Shown one piece after another: positions 1-9,603 of a DNA stretch of 64,000 nt. The stretch covers positions 34,995,501-35,059,500 of the forward strand of contig NC_134145.1 of the NCBI RefSeq assembly GCF_033958435.1, in the 5' to 3' direction. The first letter of the stretch is position 1. Each line of letters opens with the position of its first letter. The position numbers and the translations under genes were made by a program. The stretch comes from Carettochelys insculpta (lineage: Eukaryota; Chordata; Testudines; Carettochelyidae). The notes below the pieces were generated by a model. The model had not been told where the DNA came from. It did not search any database and saw only the letters and a program-made list of their open reading frames with translations.

Positions 1-1376
1 ATGGTTTCTGCAGAGGGAAGTCGTGTCTAACTAATCTATTAGAATTCTTTGAAGGGGTTAATAAACATGTGGACAAGGGGCACCCAGTGGGCATAATATA
101 CCTAGATTTCCAGAAAGCCTTTGACACGGTCCCACACCAAAGGCTTTTATGTAAATTAGGCGGTCATGGGATAGGAGGAAAGATCCTTTTATGGATCAGG
201 AATTGGTTAAAAGACAGAAAACAAAGGGTTGGAATAAATGGTAAATTTTCACATTGGAGGGGGGTAACTAGTGGTGTTCCCCAGGGGTCAGTCCTGGGAC
301 CGATCCTGTTCAACTTGTTCATCAATGATCTAGAAAATGAGGTAAGCAGTGAGGTGGCAAAGTTTGCAGATGATACCAAGTTGTTCAGGACAGTCAAAAG
401 CAAAAGGGATTGTGAAGAACTACAAAAAGATCTCAGCAAACTGAGTGATTGGGCAGCAAAATGGCAAATGAAATTTAATGTGGGTAAGTGTAAGGTAATG
501 CACATTGGAAAAAATAACCCAAATTACACGTACAACATGATGGGGTCAATTTTAGCTACGACAGATCAGGAAAGGGATCTTGGAGTTATAGTGGATAGTT
601 CTCTGAAGACATCCATGCAGTGTGCAGCAGCAGTTAGTAAAGCAAATAGGATGTTAGGAATTATTAAAAGAGGGATAGATAATAAGACAAAAGATATCAT
701 ACTTCCCCTATATAAAACTATGGTACGCCCACATCTTGAGTACTGCGTGCAGAAGTGGTCTCCTCACCTCAAAAAAGCTATATTGGCATTAGAAAAGGTT
801 CAGAAAAGGGCAACTAAGATGATTGGGGGTTTGGAATGGGTCCCATATGGGGAGAGGCTAGAGAGACTGGGACTTTTCAGTCTGGAAAAGAGGCAATTGA
901 GGGGCGATATGATAGAGGTATATAAAATCATGAATGGTGTGGAGAAAGTGAATATAGAAAAATTATTTACTTTTTCCCATAATACAAGAACTAGGGAACA
1001 CCAAATGAAATTGATGGGTAGTAGGTTCAAAACTAATAAAAGGAAATTTTCCTTCACACAGCGCACACACAACCTGTGGAACTCCTTGCCAGAGGAGGCT
1101 GTGAAGGTCAGGACTCTATTAGGGTTTAAAAAAGAGCTCGATAAATTTTTGCAGGTTAGGTCCATAAATGACTATTAGCCAGGGGTAAAGTATGGTGCCC
1201 TAGCCTTCAGTACAGGGGTAGGAGATGGATGGCAGGAGATAAATCACTTGATCATTGTCTTCTGTTCTCCTTCTCTGGGGCACCTGGCATTGGCCACTGT
1301 CGGCAGATGGGATACTGGGCTGGATGGACCTTTGGTCTGACCCAGTATGGCCATTCTTATGTTCTTATGTTCTTGT
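1..1376 (+). mobile_element. CR1 LINE, 3' portion
   Basis: This is the 3' end of a chicken-repeat-1 (CR1) non-LTR retrotransposon. It contains the RT frame (stop at 1176-1178), about 200 bp of 3' UTR, and the octamer-like 3' tail typical of CR1, seen as repeated TTCTTATG units at 1351-1373. CR1 elements insert by target-primed reverse transcription and are usually 5' truncated. The 5' end lies outside the window. The tail runs directly into the interior of a DIRS element, with no DIRS left terminal repeat between them, so the CR1 probably inserted into that DIRS element. Confidence 0.93.
3..1178 (+). CDS. CR1 ORF2 reverse transcriptase, C-terminal part (5' end outside window)
   Basis: The frame is open from base 3 to the stop at 1176-1178, about 391 codons, with no frameshift. 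It covers the RT core and the C-terminal thumb region of a CR1-type LINE protein. Visible motifs are YLDFQKAFDTVPH (RT motif A with catalytic Asp), GVPQGSVLGPILFNLFINDL (motif B) and FADDTKLF (motif C, the second catalytic site). These are followed by the CR1-typical LGVIVD, PHLEYC, LEKVQKRATKMI and NLWNSLPEE blocks. The apurinic endonuclease half and ORF1 would lie upstream. An undisrupted frame is unusual here and suggests a fairly young copy. No host function is implied. Confidence 0.93.
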   Translation, partial: GFCRGKSCLTNLLEFFEGVNKHVDKGHPVGIIYLDFQKAFDTVPHQRLLCKLGGHGIGGKILLWIRNWLKDRKQRVGINGKFSHWRGVTSGVPQGSVLGPILFNLFINDLENEVSSEVAKFADDTKLFRTVKSKRDCEELQKDLSKLSDWAAKWQMKFNVGKCKVMHIGKNNPNYTYNMMGSILATTDQERDLGVIVDSSLKTSMQCAAAVSKANRMLGIIKRGIDNKTKDIILPLYKTMVRPHLEYCVQKWSPHLKKAILALEKVQKRATKMIGGLEWVPYGERLERLGLFSLEKRQLRGDMIEVYKIMNGVEKVNIEKLFTFSHNTRTREHQMKLMGSRFKTNKRKFSFTQRTHNLWNSLPEEAVKVRTLLGFKKELDKFLQVRSINDY

Positions 1377-1415
1377 TTGGTGCTTGAGTGCCCCCATTGT
1401 TCAAAGTTAACTGCG

Positions 1416-2711
1416 ATGCCTCACAGAGACAGGGAGATGCGTCTTCGCACGCTCCTGTTTAAGAAGGCACTGCAACTAGCTCCGCTGGAGAGTGGTGAGC
1501 CCTGTCAGGAGGGACACCCTAAGGATGGAACGTCATCTACTGAGGAGGTGGCACATAAGCACCCAAGAGTCTCCCCCACTCGCTCACTACCCAGTCTGTC
1601 TGTGGGTGCAACAGTCGAGGCTGAAACAAGCTCAACTAAGGTCTCTGGTGCTCGTAAGAAGGCCAGGTCCAAGAGGAAGTCTTCCTCCCCAACGTGGGGG
1701 ATAGAGACCAGCGCTGCAAGAGCCCCTGACTGCCCTGAAGTGGCACCAGAGGCTTCGATCCTGGCAAGGGCACTGGTGAAATCTAGAGTGCCACTGGCAC
1801 AGACAGTATTGGTACCGACAGAGTCTAGAGCACCATCGGCACTGACAGTCCCGGCACTGAGATGCTCAACCTTGGCACCGACAACCACAGCACTGAGATG
1901 CTCAAACTCGGCTCTGACAATCACAGCACTGACAATCATGGCACCAAAAACCATGGCACCACGGTGTTCTTCAGTGGCACTGACAATCACAGCACTGATG
2001 GTCCTAGCACCGACACGTTCTATGCACGCTAAAGAACTGCATCCCCCATGCTCCACACCAAGCTCATCGGTGCCAACGCAAGCAACGGAGCGTGGAAAGG
2101 CGAGGAGTAAATCCTCCTGCACCCATCATAGAGATTCTCTGCACCAGTGTTCTGTATCACCAATTTCTGTCACACCACAGATTTCTCCGGGACACTACTC
2201 CAGGTCTGCTTACCACGCTAGGAGGTCATCATCCCCAGTGTTGGGGCTGGAATCCCCCCATTGGCATGAAGTCCAGACCAGAGGGTGACGGAGTAGTGAC
2301 AGATCTATGTCACTGCCTTAGCACAGTGGGCACTCTTATTCCTGCTCATCGTATAAACATGACTACGAACGCTAGTCCCCTGCTCGTCAATTCTACCATC
2401 AGTCTTCTGAGCACCATGTACATGAGCATATGGAATACCCAGCAGAGAGGCTTTCAGTAGCATCCTGGTTTCCTAGCCCCTTTCCAGTGCCTCCACCTCT
2501 GCTGACCACCCAGCCATTTCCTCCATTGTCTGGAGAGGAGGAGTCTCAGTTTTTGGAGGTTGACTTCCTTCCGGGCCCTGCTTCATCACATGATCCATCC
2601 TCATCGTTGCCAGATGAAGCAGTCATTCTGGGCGACATCTCTCCCCCAATGACCTCCACAAATTTCAGGACTTGTTTCAGAGGGTGGCAAAATCCCAGGG
2701 GATTCAGCTAG
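1416..2711 (+). pseudogene. DIRS-A gag-like ORF, N-terminal region
   Basis: This frame starts at the ATG at 1416 and runs to 2288, then continues in broken frames to about 2870. It encodes a basic and Ser/Thr/Pro/Ala-rich protein start (MPHRDREMRLRTLLFKKALQ) with a KKARSKRKSSS patch resembling a nuclear localisation signal. The same layout occurs in DIRS-B at 7283-7792 (LLFEKALQPAPLESG, KKAKTKRKPSS). Between 1854 and 1925 the DNA has two 36-bp units and further shorter degenerate repeats. DIRS gag proteins are thought to bind the RNA and form particles. Function here is inferred only from position in the element. Confidence 0.7.
1854..2010 (+). repeat. Degenerate 36-bp tandem repeat in DIRS-A gag
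   Basis: Two 36-bp units, 1854-1889 and 1890-1925, both begin GCACTGAGATGCTCAA. They are followed by shorter GGCACYGACA-spaced copies to about 2010. The unit length is a multiple of three, so it gives repeated Ala/Thr/Leu-rich peptides without breaking the frame. Confidence 0.7.
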
Positions 2712-2881
2712 CAGAGTTGCCTGAGAAGAGACAGGGGTTGCTGAAGAACTTAAGGCCCCCCCCCCCACCAAAATCACCATCCCGCTGGGTGAGGCTATCG
2801 TAGAGGCGGCCGACAATATCTGGCAAACACCTGCATCTACGCCAGCCACTAACAAGAGAGTGGACAAAAAATATTTCGTCC

Positions 2882-3118
2882 ATTTAATGTATGGCTGTTC
2901 ACTGAGGTTGGCAATTAAATCACAAATGTTTTGGTACCATTTGAGGTAACATCATCAGTGCACAATCCGGTTCAATAAAGTCATTGAACTGGATTGTGCA
3001 CTGATGATGTTACTTCGAATGGTAACGAAATGTTCGCAGTTTAATTGCCAAACTCAGCGAACAGCCGTATATTAAATGGAATCTCCTGAGCTACCAGTTT
3101 TCTCTTTTATTTTAAAAG
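2882..3118. mobile_element. Penelope-like terminal-repeat insert in DIRS-A, head-to-head
   Basis: This 237-bp insert interrupts DIRS-A relative to DIRS-B. It is flanked by near-identical 10-bp direct repeats, TATTTCGTCC at 2872-2881 and TATTTCATCC at 3119-3128, read as a target-site duplication. It consists of two inverted arms around a palindrome centred near 2979. Each arm has a CTGATGA box and a hairpin. The right arm and tail match the repeat units at 38203-38680 in order (CTGATGATGTTAC, then a GAACA arm, then ATATTAAATGG, then a TTTTATTTTAAAA run). That family is assigned to PLEs by its terminal-repeat structure, which is an inference. Confidence 0.75.
2991..3063 (+). ncRNA. Hammerhead-ribozyme-like motif (PLE terminal repeat)
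   Basis: CTGATGA lies at 3001-3007. It is followed by one extra base, then helix II GTTAC (3009-3013) paired with GTAAC (3022-3026), then GAAA (3027-3030). Helix III is a perfect 7-bp pair, TGTTCGC (3031-3037) with GCGAACA (3057-3063), extended inside by AGTTT/AAACT. This is the CUGANGA-helix-GAAA core arrangement of a hammerhead ribozyme. Hammerheads are known in the terminal repeats of Penelope-like elements. The base after helix III is G rather than the expected U before the cleavage position, and helix I is not obvious, so cleavage by this copy is doubtful. A decayed inverted copy has its box at 2952-2958. Confidence 0.55.
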
Positions 3119-3248
3119 TATTTCATCCCTTCTGTGGGCATGGAATACTTATTTACCCACCTGCAGCCTAACTCTTTGGTGGTGGAATCCTCGCTACAGA
3201 GAGTGAAGGCCCCACGATATAAGGCACTGGACAGAGACTCAAAAATGA

Positions 3249-3715
3249 TTGGAGCTATTCGAGCAAAAAGTCTGTTCGTCCTCCACAATGTTGTTACGCA
3301 TGGCGAACTATGCTGTGCACCTGTCCAATCACAACTTAGACAACTACTCCAAGTTTACATCGCATATGGAGTACTTGCCTGACTCTAAGAAGCCCTTGTT
3401 GAAGACCATAGTACAGGAAGGCTATGCAGCCTCCAGGGCTAGTGTTCAGATTGTCCTCAATGTGGCCGACATGGTGGCTTGCTCCACAGCTGTGGCCATA
3501 GTCATGAGAAGGGCTTTGTGGTTGCAATCTTTGGGTGTCCCCAAAGAGCTTCAACCTAAGGTTGAGGACCTGCCCTTTGAAAAACAGAAGCTCTTTGCTG
3601 AAAATACGGATGCAGTGTTCCTTTCGAGTAAGGACTCACACACTACCCTAGGGACTTTGGGTATGTACACACTGCCGTTTAGATGTAGGTGATATGGGCC
3701 TTACCAGAGGAGGTA
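3249..3715 (+). pseudogene. DIRS-A gag-like ORF, conserved C-terminal region
   Basis: The frame at 3249-3692 contains MLLRMANYAVHLSNHN, EYLPDSKKPLLKTIVQEGYA and KVEDLPFEKQKLFAENTD. All recur with substitutions in DIRS-B at 8968-9429. This is the conserved helical C-terminal part of the DIRS gag-like protein, just before the RT frame. A stop (TGA at 3690-3692) ends the frame; DIRS-B continues further into an Arg/Gln-rich tail. It lies immediately downstream of the Penelope insert. Confidence 0.75.
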
Positions 3716-4032
3716 AGCCCAACCTTTCCAGAGGCAGTACCAGCCCAGACAATACGAACAGCCCAAAGCTTCCCAGAGGCCACCGAGGCGAAGTCATACA
3801 CAGCCTTGTGGCCAACAGCAACAACAGCCGAGGTGACAAGTTTGACAGTGTCATTGTCGAGAGCCGAACCTCCCCAAGCCAGGAGTTTCATCCTCCTCTC
3901 GGACACTGTTCCACCACAGCCTGCAACTGTTTTTCAATCAATGGTCCAAAATCACGACAGACAGATGAGTGCTAGACATAGTGTCTGCGGGTTACGTGTT
4001 ACTGTTTCGCAACACCCCTCCCACCACCCCAC

Positions 4033-4607
4033 CAAGCACACCCCTCTACAAGGACCCCTCACACGAGTCATGTTACGGCAGGAGGTAGACCACTTTCTCA
4101 CCATAGGGGCAACAGAGCCAGTGCCGGAGGGATTCAGAGGAAGAGGCTTCTACTCCCGTTACTTCCTCACGCAAAAGAAATCCGGAGGGTGGAGACCCAT
4201 TCTGGACCTCCGCAATCTAAATCGCCATCTGGAAAAGCAGCAGTTCAGAATGGTCACATTGGCCTCCATAATTCCTGCACTCAAACAAGGGGATTGGTTT
4301 GCGGCTCTCGATCCACAAGCTGCTTACTTTCATGTCACCATCCACCCCGCACATAGGTGATTTCTTCCATTTGTGGTGGGGGGAGGACCACTTCCAGTGT
4401 CAGGTAGTACCCTTTGGTCTGGCTATGGCTCCCAGGGTATTCTCAAAAACCCTCACAGTAGTGACAGCTCATCTGCGCCACCTGGACGTCGTCATCTTTC
4501 CCATGCCTAGACGACTGCCTCATAAAAGGACCATCCTGGGAGGAGGTCAATATGATGATTCAGGTCACCAAGGCCACCTTCATCGCTCTGGGCCTCCTGA
4601 TAAATGA
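4033..4607 (+). pseudogene. DIRS-A reverse transcriptase (frameshifted)
   Basis: RT of the DIRS/Ty3 type. Conserved blocks are FRGRGFYSRYFLTQKKSGGW and RPILDLRNLNRHL in one frame (to 4360), then VVPFGLAMAPRVFSKTL in another (4299-4607). A frame change occurs near 4350. A further one-base insertion near 4498, relative to DIRS-B, shifts the expected Y/F-x-D-D motif C (bases at 4502-4515) out of frame. The motif A aspartate is also lost: this copy reads DPQAAYFHV where DIRS-B has NLQDAYFHV. The enzyme cannot be functional. Confidence 0.85.
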
Positions 4608-4949
4608 GCAAAAGTTGACTCTGAACTGACCCAGCACATAGAATTTATCGGGGCGAGGTTGAACTGTACCACCGCCCTTCTACCTGTCTGCTTTCATGCC
4701 ATCCAGGACCTCGTTCACATGGTGCTGACAGGTTCACACGTCCAGATTATAATGTGCTTATGCCTCATGGGTCACATGGCCGCCACTATGTATGTGGTAC
4801 AAAACACATGGTTGCGTTTCTGATGTTTCCAACTCTGGATGGCAACCGTTTACAGACCAGTACACTGAAACCTACTCAAATGAGTGACAGTGCCAACCGA
4901 TGCATGCAACTCCCTACAATGGTGGACAGCACCAGCCAATTCCCCTTTC

Positions 4950-5614
4950 AACAACCACAGACCAAGGCTATCATTACGACAGATGCCTCCTTGTTGGTCT
5001 GGGGAGCACACCTCAATGGACGATCCGTGCAAGGTTGATGGTCTGCAGCAGAATCGACCCTGCATATAAGCCTCCTACAACTCAGGGTGGTATGCAATGC
5101 CTGCAAGCTTTTTCTATCGAGCATTCACGGCATGGCCGTCCAAGTCCTCATGGACAATGTCACTCCAATGTACAACATCAACCGCCAAAGGGGAGCCCAT
5201 TCTCGGTCCCTCTGTATGGAAGTTATCTGCCTATGGAACTGGTGCATCCACAACGGGATAATGCTATTTGCATGCTATCTGCCCGGGGTCAACAATACAG
5301 AGGTGGACACACTGAGCAGACACTTTGCACCAGATCCTGAGTGGGAGATGCGCAGAGACATCCTCCTTGCAGTGTTCCATCAGTGGGGGTTTCCAGCTGT
5401 GGACCTGTTAGCGGTGCACAACAATTGCCAGTGCGAGCTATACTGCTCCAGAATGGGCCTGGGACCACACTCCTTAGGCGATGCATTCCTGATCAGCTGG
5501 AGGGGCCCACTGCTCTACATATTCCCACCAACGGTGTTGATCCCCAGAGTCTTACAGAAAGTCAAAGGGGATGGAGCCATGCTCATATTCATAGCGCCGG
5601 CCTGGGCGCGTTAG
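4950..5614 (+). pseudogene. DIRS-A RNase H and downstream conserved block
   Basis: RNase H hallmarks appear as TDASLLVWGAHLNG (about 4978-5020), then VLMDNVTPMYNINRQRGAH and LPGVNNTEVDTLSRHFA in the frame 5087-5614. The block after it (WGFPAVDLLAVHNN, IFPPTVLIPRVLQKVKGDGA, IAPAWAR) is the region conserved between RNase H and the recombinase in DIRS elements. The N- and C-terminal parts lie in different frames, so at least one frameshift separates them. The enzyme would degrade RNA of the RNA/DNA hybrid during element replication. Confidence 0.8.
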
Positions 5615-5703
5615 CACTGGTTTCCCATCCTACACAGAATGTCGTTGCAAGAGCCTTGTCTCCTACCCTGTCCTGTAGATCTACTGACTCAGGAGAAGGG
5701 AAT

Positions 5704-6798
5704 GATCCTACGTCCACAGCTGCACACCCTACACCTCACAGCTTGGTTGATCACTGGTTCAATGCAGCAGAGGACCATTGTTCAGACCAGGTGAAAGCTG
5801 TCCTCATTCAGAGTAGATGGGAGAACAGATGGAAAACGTATTGTGCAAAATGGCGACAGTTCATCACATGGTGCTCGAAGAGACAACTAGTACCAGATGA
5901 GACACAAATTCACTTGCTGCTCAATTACTTACTAGAGCTAAAAAGTCAAGGTTTAGTGCTGGCTTCCTTAAAGGTACATTTATCTGCTATATCAGCCTGT
6001 AGACATATGGTAGATGGCACATCAGTCTTTGTGCACCCACTGATGGCACGATTCCCCAAAGGCCTAGCAAACATGTATCCACCAAGGTGGCTGGTAGTGC
6101 CCCCTTGAAGCCCGGATCTGGTCCTAGAGACATTGTCAAGAGGCCCATTTGAACCCTTGGTCACAACTTCATTCAAATTGCTGTCACAAAAGACTGCCTT
6201 CCTTCTTGCAATAACGTCAGCCTGAAGGGTGAGTGAGCTGTCGACACTCATGGAGATCCCACCATACACGATCTTCAACAAGGATGGGGTGACACTTAGG
6301 TTGCATTCCCGCTTCATCCCTAAGGTCGCCTCTGACTTTCACGTCAGTGAGCCAGTAGTGCTCCCAGCATTCTACCCTAAGCCACATGCTTCAGAACAGG
6401 AAGTGCAGTTGCATTCCTTGGATGTTACAAGAGTCTTGGCCTTCTACATTGACAAGACCAAGCCCTTTCGGAAGACCAAGAGGCTGATGGTGTCCACAGC
6501 CCATCGCTCTAAAGGCGAGGCAATTTCCTTACAAAGACTTTCTAACCTTATCACATCCTGCATCACAACCTGCTACTCACTGAAGGGCGTGTCCTTGCCG
6601 TGCCAAGCAAGGGCAGATTCAATGAGAGCAATGGCAGCGTCGACGGCATTCTTCAGAGGAGTCCCCCTCTGCGATATCTGCAGGGTGGTGACCTGGTCAT
6701 CCTACGACACATTTATCAAGCATTATGCTGTCTACGGACAGATGACTGAGGATACCTCCTTGTCCACAGCAGTGCTGTCTATCCTGGACAAGACCTGA
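5704..6798 (+). pseudogene. DIRS-A tyrosine recombinase with two in-frame stops
   Basis: A single frame from about 5341 to 6798 carries the phage-integrase-like recombinase that inserts the circular DIRS DNA. It is broken only by TGA at 6106-6108 and TGA at 6223-6225. DIRS-B has Trp and Arg codons there (PLWSLD and SARRVSEL). The second stop removes the catalytic Arg of box I, and CGA to TGA is a CpG transition. In box II the HxxR motif reads ADSMR here, against AHSTR in DIRS-B, so the His is also lost. The C-terminal WSSYDTFIKHYAVYG block, containing the nucleophilic Tyr candidates, is kept. This copy is inactive. Confidence 0.88.
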
Positions 6799-6855
6799 AT
6801 CCGGTACCCACCTCCTAGTTTTTCAGTGGGAGGGGAGTACTGCTACTCAGTCACC

Positions 6856-7226
6856 CAAGGTGGAGCACCCATGGGGACACTTGAGGAAGAAAGAGAAGTT
6901 ACTCACCCTTGTGCAGTAATGGTGGTTCTTCGAGATGTGTCCCCGTGGGTGCTCCATCACCCAGCCTTCCTCCTCGCTTCGGATCCTTCTTTGTGCTTTC
7001 TGTTTCAGCGCTGGAGCAGTTTTGAGGAACTGGATGAGACGAGACCGCGCACGTGATGAAAAGAGCTCGAAGAGGAGGAGCAGAGCCGCGCATACATGGT
7101 CCGGCAGAAACAGCTAGCAAGATCTCCAAGCAGCAGCACCAGGACGAGCCTGACACCTAAGGTGGAGCACCCACAGAGACACATCTCAAAGAACCATCAT
7201 TACTGCATGAAGGTGAGTAACTTCTC
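6856..7226. repeat. Shared inverted terminal repeats at the DIRS-A/DIRS-B junction
   Basis: GGTGGAGCACCC-type repeats lie at about 6859-6885 and 7160-7226. The inverse form (GGTTCTTCGAGATGTGTCCC, then GGGTGCTCCA) lies at 6891-6956. The outer segments also share a GTTACTCAC / GTGAGTAAC boundary box (6898-6906 and 7213-7221). The same arrangement recurs at 12498-12856 at the end of DIRS-B. These are the inverted terminal repeats used by the recombinase. Only one junction, rather than two separate ends with host DNA between them, separates the copies. Confidence 0.82.
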
Positions 7227-7282
7227 TGTCTTGTTGCAAGGCAATACCTGCCTCTGATGGACATTCTTGCTGTATTCGGTGC

Positions 7283-7792
7283 TTGGGAGAGGGGCATGTG
7301 CCTCTGAAGTGTCTTCATTGTTCTAAGTTAACTGCGTGGGCCTGGAGAGACAGAAAGATGTGTGTTTGCATGCTCCTGTTTGAGAAGGCCTTACAACCTG
7401 CTCCGCTTGAAAGTGGCCAGCCTTCTCAAGAGGGCCGAACCAAGTGTAGAGCTCTGTCCACCGAAGTGGTCACACACAAGTGTCTGAGAGTCTCTCCCAC
7501 TCGATCGCTACGCATTCTGCCTGTGGGTGTGATGAGTGAGACTGAAGTGGGCCCTGAAATGGTCTCTGGCACTCCTAAGAAGGCCAAGACCAAGAGGAAG
7601 CCTTCATCTCCAATGCGAGAGATGGAACTGGGTGTCTCACAAGCTCCCAACTGTCCCAAGGTGGCACTGACAGCCCCAGCTTTAGAGGCACTGGAGGCCT
7701 CGGCAGTGGCACCAATTAAATGTGTATCAGCGACACTGACTCACAGGTCAGTGGCACCAAAAACCTTGGCACTGGCAACCCCAGCACTGTGA
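7283..7792 (+). pseudogene. DIRS-B gag-like ORF, N-terminal region
   Basis: The frame ends with TGA at 7790-7792. It parallels the DIRS-A N-terminal gag-like frame (MLLFEKALQPAPLESGQPSQ, then VSPTRSLRILPVGV, then a KKAKTKRKPSS basic patch). The homologous frame in copy A is longer, so the stop here is likely a truncation. Low-complexity sequence continues from 7793 to about 8500 in broken frames. Confidence 0.65.
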
Positions 7793-8216
7793 CATACAAC
7801 CTCAGCACCAACAATCCTGGCACTGCGGCATACAGGGCCGGTTCCTGCATTCTCGGCACTGGTGAAATCGGTGCCGACAATTTCAACAAAACATGGAAAG
7901 ACAATCACCAAGTCATTTCATAGACGCCATTGAGACCCCTTGCCTTAGTGTCCAACATCACCCATATCTGTAACTTCACATATTTCTCTGGAACTGTATT
8001 CCATTCCTTCACCATTTCAAGTCTCCTCACCTCCACACCATAGTCCACGGTTACCATCTTCAGTGTTGAGACCGCAATCTCCGTGGCGGTGTAAGGCTGA
8101 ATCCAGGAAGCAATCCAGTAGCCATCCCTCCATGTCACTGCCCCATTACTCTAGGCATTTCCACTCTTATTCATCTTATGGGCACTGCTGTGGGCGTTAC
8201 TCACCGTATGCTCATC

Positions 8217-8303
8217 ACTCGCCAAACAGACATCATCACTATCAGTGTTGTGCAAGGTAGCACTCGCCAAACAGACATCATCACTATCAGTGTTGTGCAA
8301 GGT
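8217..8303 (+). repeat. 45-bp tandem duplication in DIRS-B gag region
   Basis: Two copies of a 45-bp unit lie at 8217-8261 and 8262-8303, both beginning ACTCGCCAAACAGACATCAT. The second lacks the last three bases. The copies are identical over 42 bp, so the duplication is recent relative to the element's divergence from copy A. Confidence 0.9.
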
Positions 8304-8967
8304 CTCGAGAGTATGAATGGTGTCACCATTCAGAGTGGTACATGCAAGAGCTGGTGGAATTACCAGAGAGGCTTTCTGTGGCATCCTGGTCTCCCAGCCC
8401 TTCTCTGGTGCTTCCACCACAATTGCGTTCTCAGCCTTCATCTCCACTGCCTTTGTCCGGAGAAGAGGAGGCTTGATTCTCAGATACTGACTTTCCTCCC
8501 AGACCATCCTCACCCAATAATCCATCCTTGTCTTCGCCTGACGAAGCAGTCATTCTGGGCGATGTTTCTCCCCCGGACGATCTCCATGAGTTTCAGGACT
8601 TATTTTGTAGGATGGTCAACTCTCAAGGTACTCAGTTGACAGAAATGCCTGAAAAGAGACAAAGGTTGTTGAAGAACTTGAGACCCCCATCTCTACTAAA
8701 ATTGCTATTCCGCTGGGTGAGGCCATCATAGAGGCAGCTGATGCCATCTAGCAGATGCCAGCATCTGCTTCTACCACAAATAAGAGAGTGGACAAGAAGT
8801 ACTTCATCCCATCTGCAGGTATGGAATACTTGTTTATCCACCCTCAGCCAAATTCTTTAGTGGTGGAATCCTCACTACAGAGAGCAAAGGTACCTCAATA
8901 CAAGTCCATGGGCAAGGACTCCAAATGACTGGACCTATTTGGGTGAAAAATTTATTCGTTTACTACA

Positions 8968-9429
8968 TTGTTGTTGAGCATGGCAAATTATGCTGCGCAG
9001 TTGTCCAACCACAATTTTGATAATGACTCCAATCTGGTGTTACTGGTGGAGTATCTGCCCGATTCTAAAAAGCTGTTATTGAAGACGATTGTTCAAGAAG
9101 GCTATGCTGCCTCCAGTGCTACTGTCCAGATAGCCCTCGACGTGGCTGGCATGGTGGCCCAACCTATGGCCATGGCCATAGTCATGAGAAGTGCATCCTG
9201 GCTGCAGACTTTGGGTGTCCCCAGAGAACTTCAGGCAAAGGTGGAGGACTTGCCCTTTGATAAACAGAAGCTTTTCGCTGAATCTACAGATGCAGTGTTT
9301 CAGTCTAGCAAGGACTCACATACTACCCTTAGGACTCTGGGTATAAACACACCACCATTCAGGTGCAGATGCTTTGGTCCCTACCAGAGGAGGTACTCGC
9401 AACCCTTCCAAAGGCAGTACCAGTCTTGA
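8968..9429 (+). pseudogene. DIRS-B gag-like ORF, conserved C-terminal region
   Basis: This 153-codon open stretch is homologous to 3249-3692 of copy A (MANYAAQLSNHNFDN, EYLPDSKKLLLKTIVQEGYA, DLPFDKQKLFAESTDAVFQS). It adds a basic tail CRCFGPYQRRYSQPFQRQYQ that copy A has lost to a stop. The tail is rich in Arg, Gln and aromatic residues and may bind nucleic acid, which is an inference. The frame is disconnected from the N-terminal gag-like frame. Confidence 0.75.
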
Positions 9430-9603
9430 TAGTATGAGCAGTCCAGGCCTTCTCAGAGACAACCAAGGCGTAGACACATGCAGTCTTGTGGTCAACAGCA
9501 GCAGTAACAGCCGAGGCAGCATGTTTGATGGCATTGTTGAGAGCCGTACCCCCTCCGAGCCAGTAGTTACATCCCCTTCCTCGATGCTGTTTCACCACCA
9601 TCC

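Larger units (their letters stand above)
1377..7226 (+). mobile_element. DIRS retrotransposon copy A (left end missing)
   Basis: This is a DIRS-type tyrosine-recombinase retrotransposon. The order is gag-like region, RT, RNase H with a downstream conserved block, then tyrosine recombinase, followed by inverted terminal repeat sequence at 6856-7226. DIRS elements replicate through a circular DNA and integrate by recombinase without a target duplication. The order matches DIRS-B at 7158-12856, and the two align almost throughout at moderate divergence. The left terminal repeat is absent because the sequence begins at a CR1 tail. A 237-bp Penelope-type insert sits at 2882-3118. Several frameshifts and stops make this copy defective. 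Confidence 0.9.

Noticed and set aside
164..505. Minus-strand frames inside the CR1 RT region (also 800-1165)
   Set aside because: They are shadows of the RT reading frame on the other strand.
1854..2010. Repeat considered as a CRISPR-like or satellite array
   Set aside because: Units are adjacent without unique spacers, lie inside a DIRS gag-like frame and number only a few.
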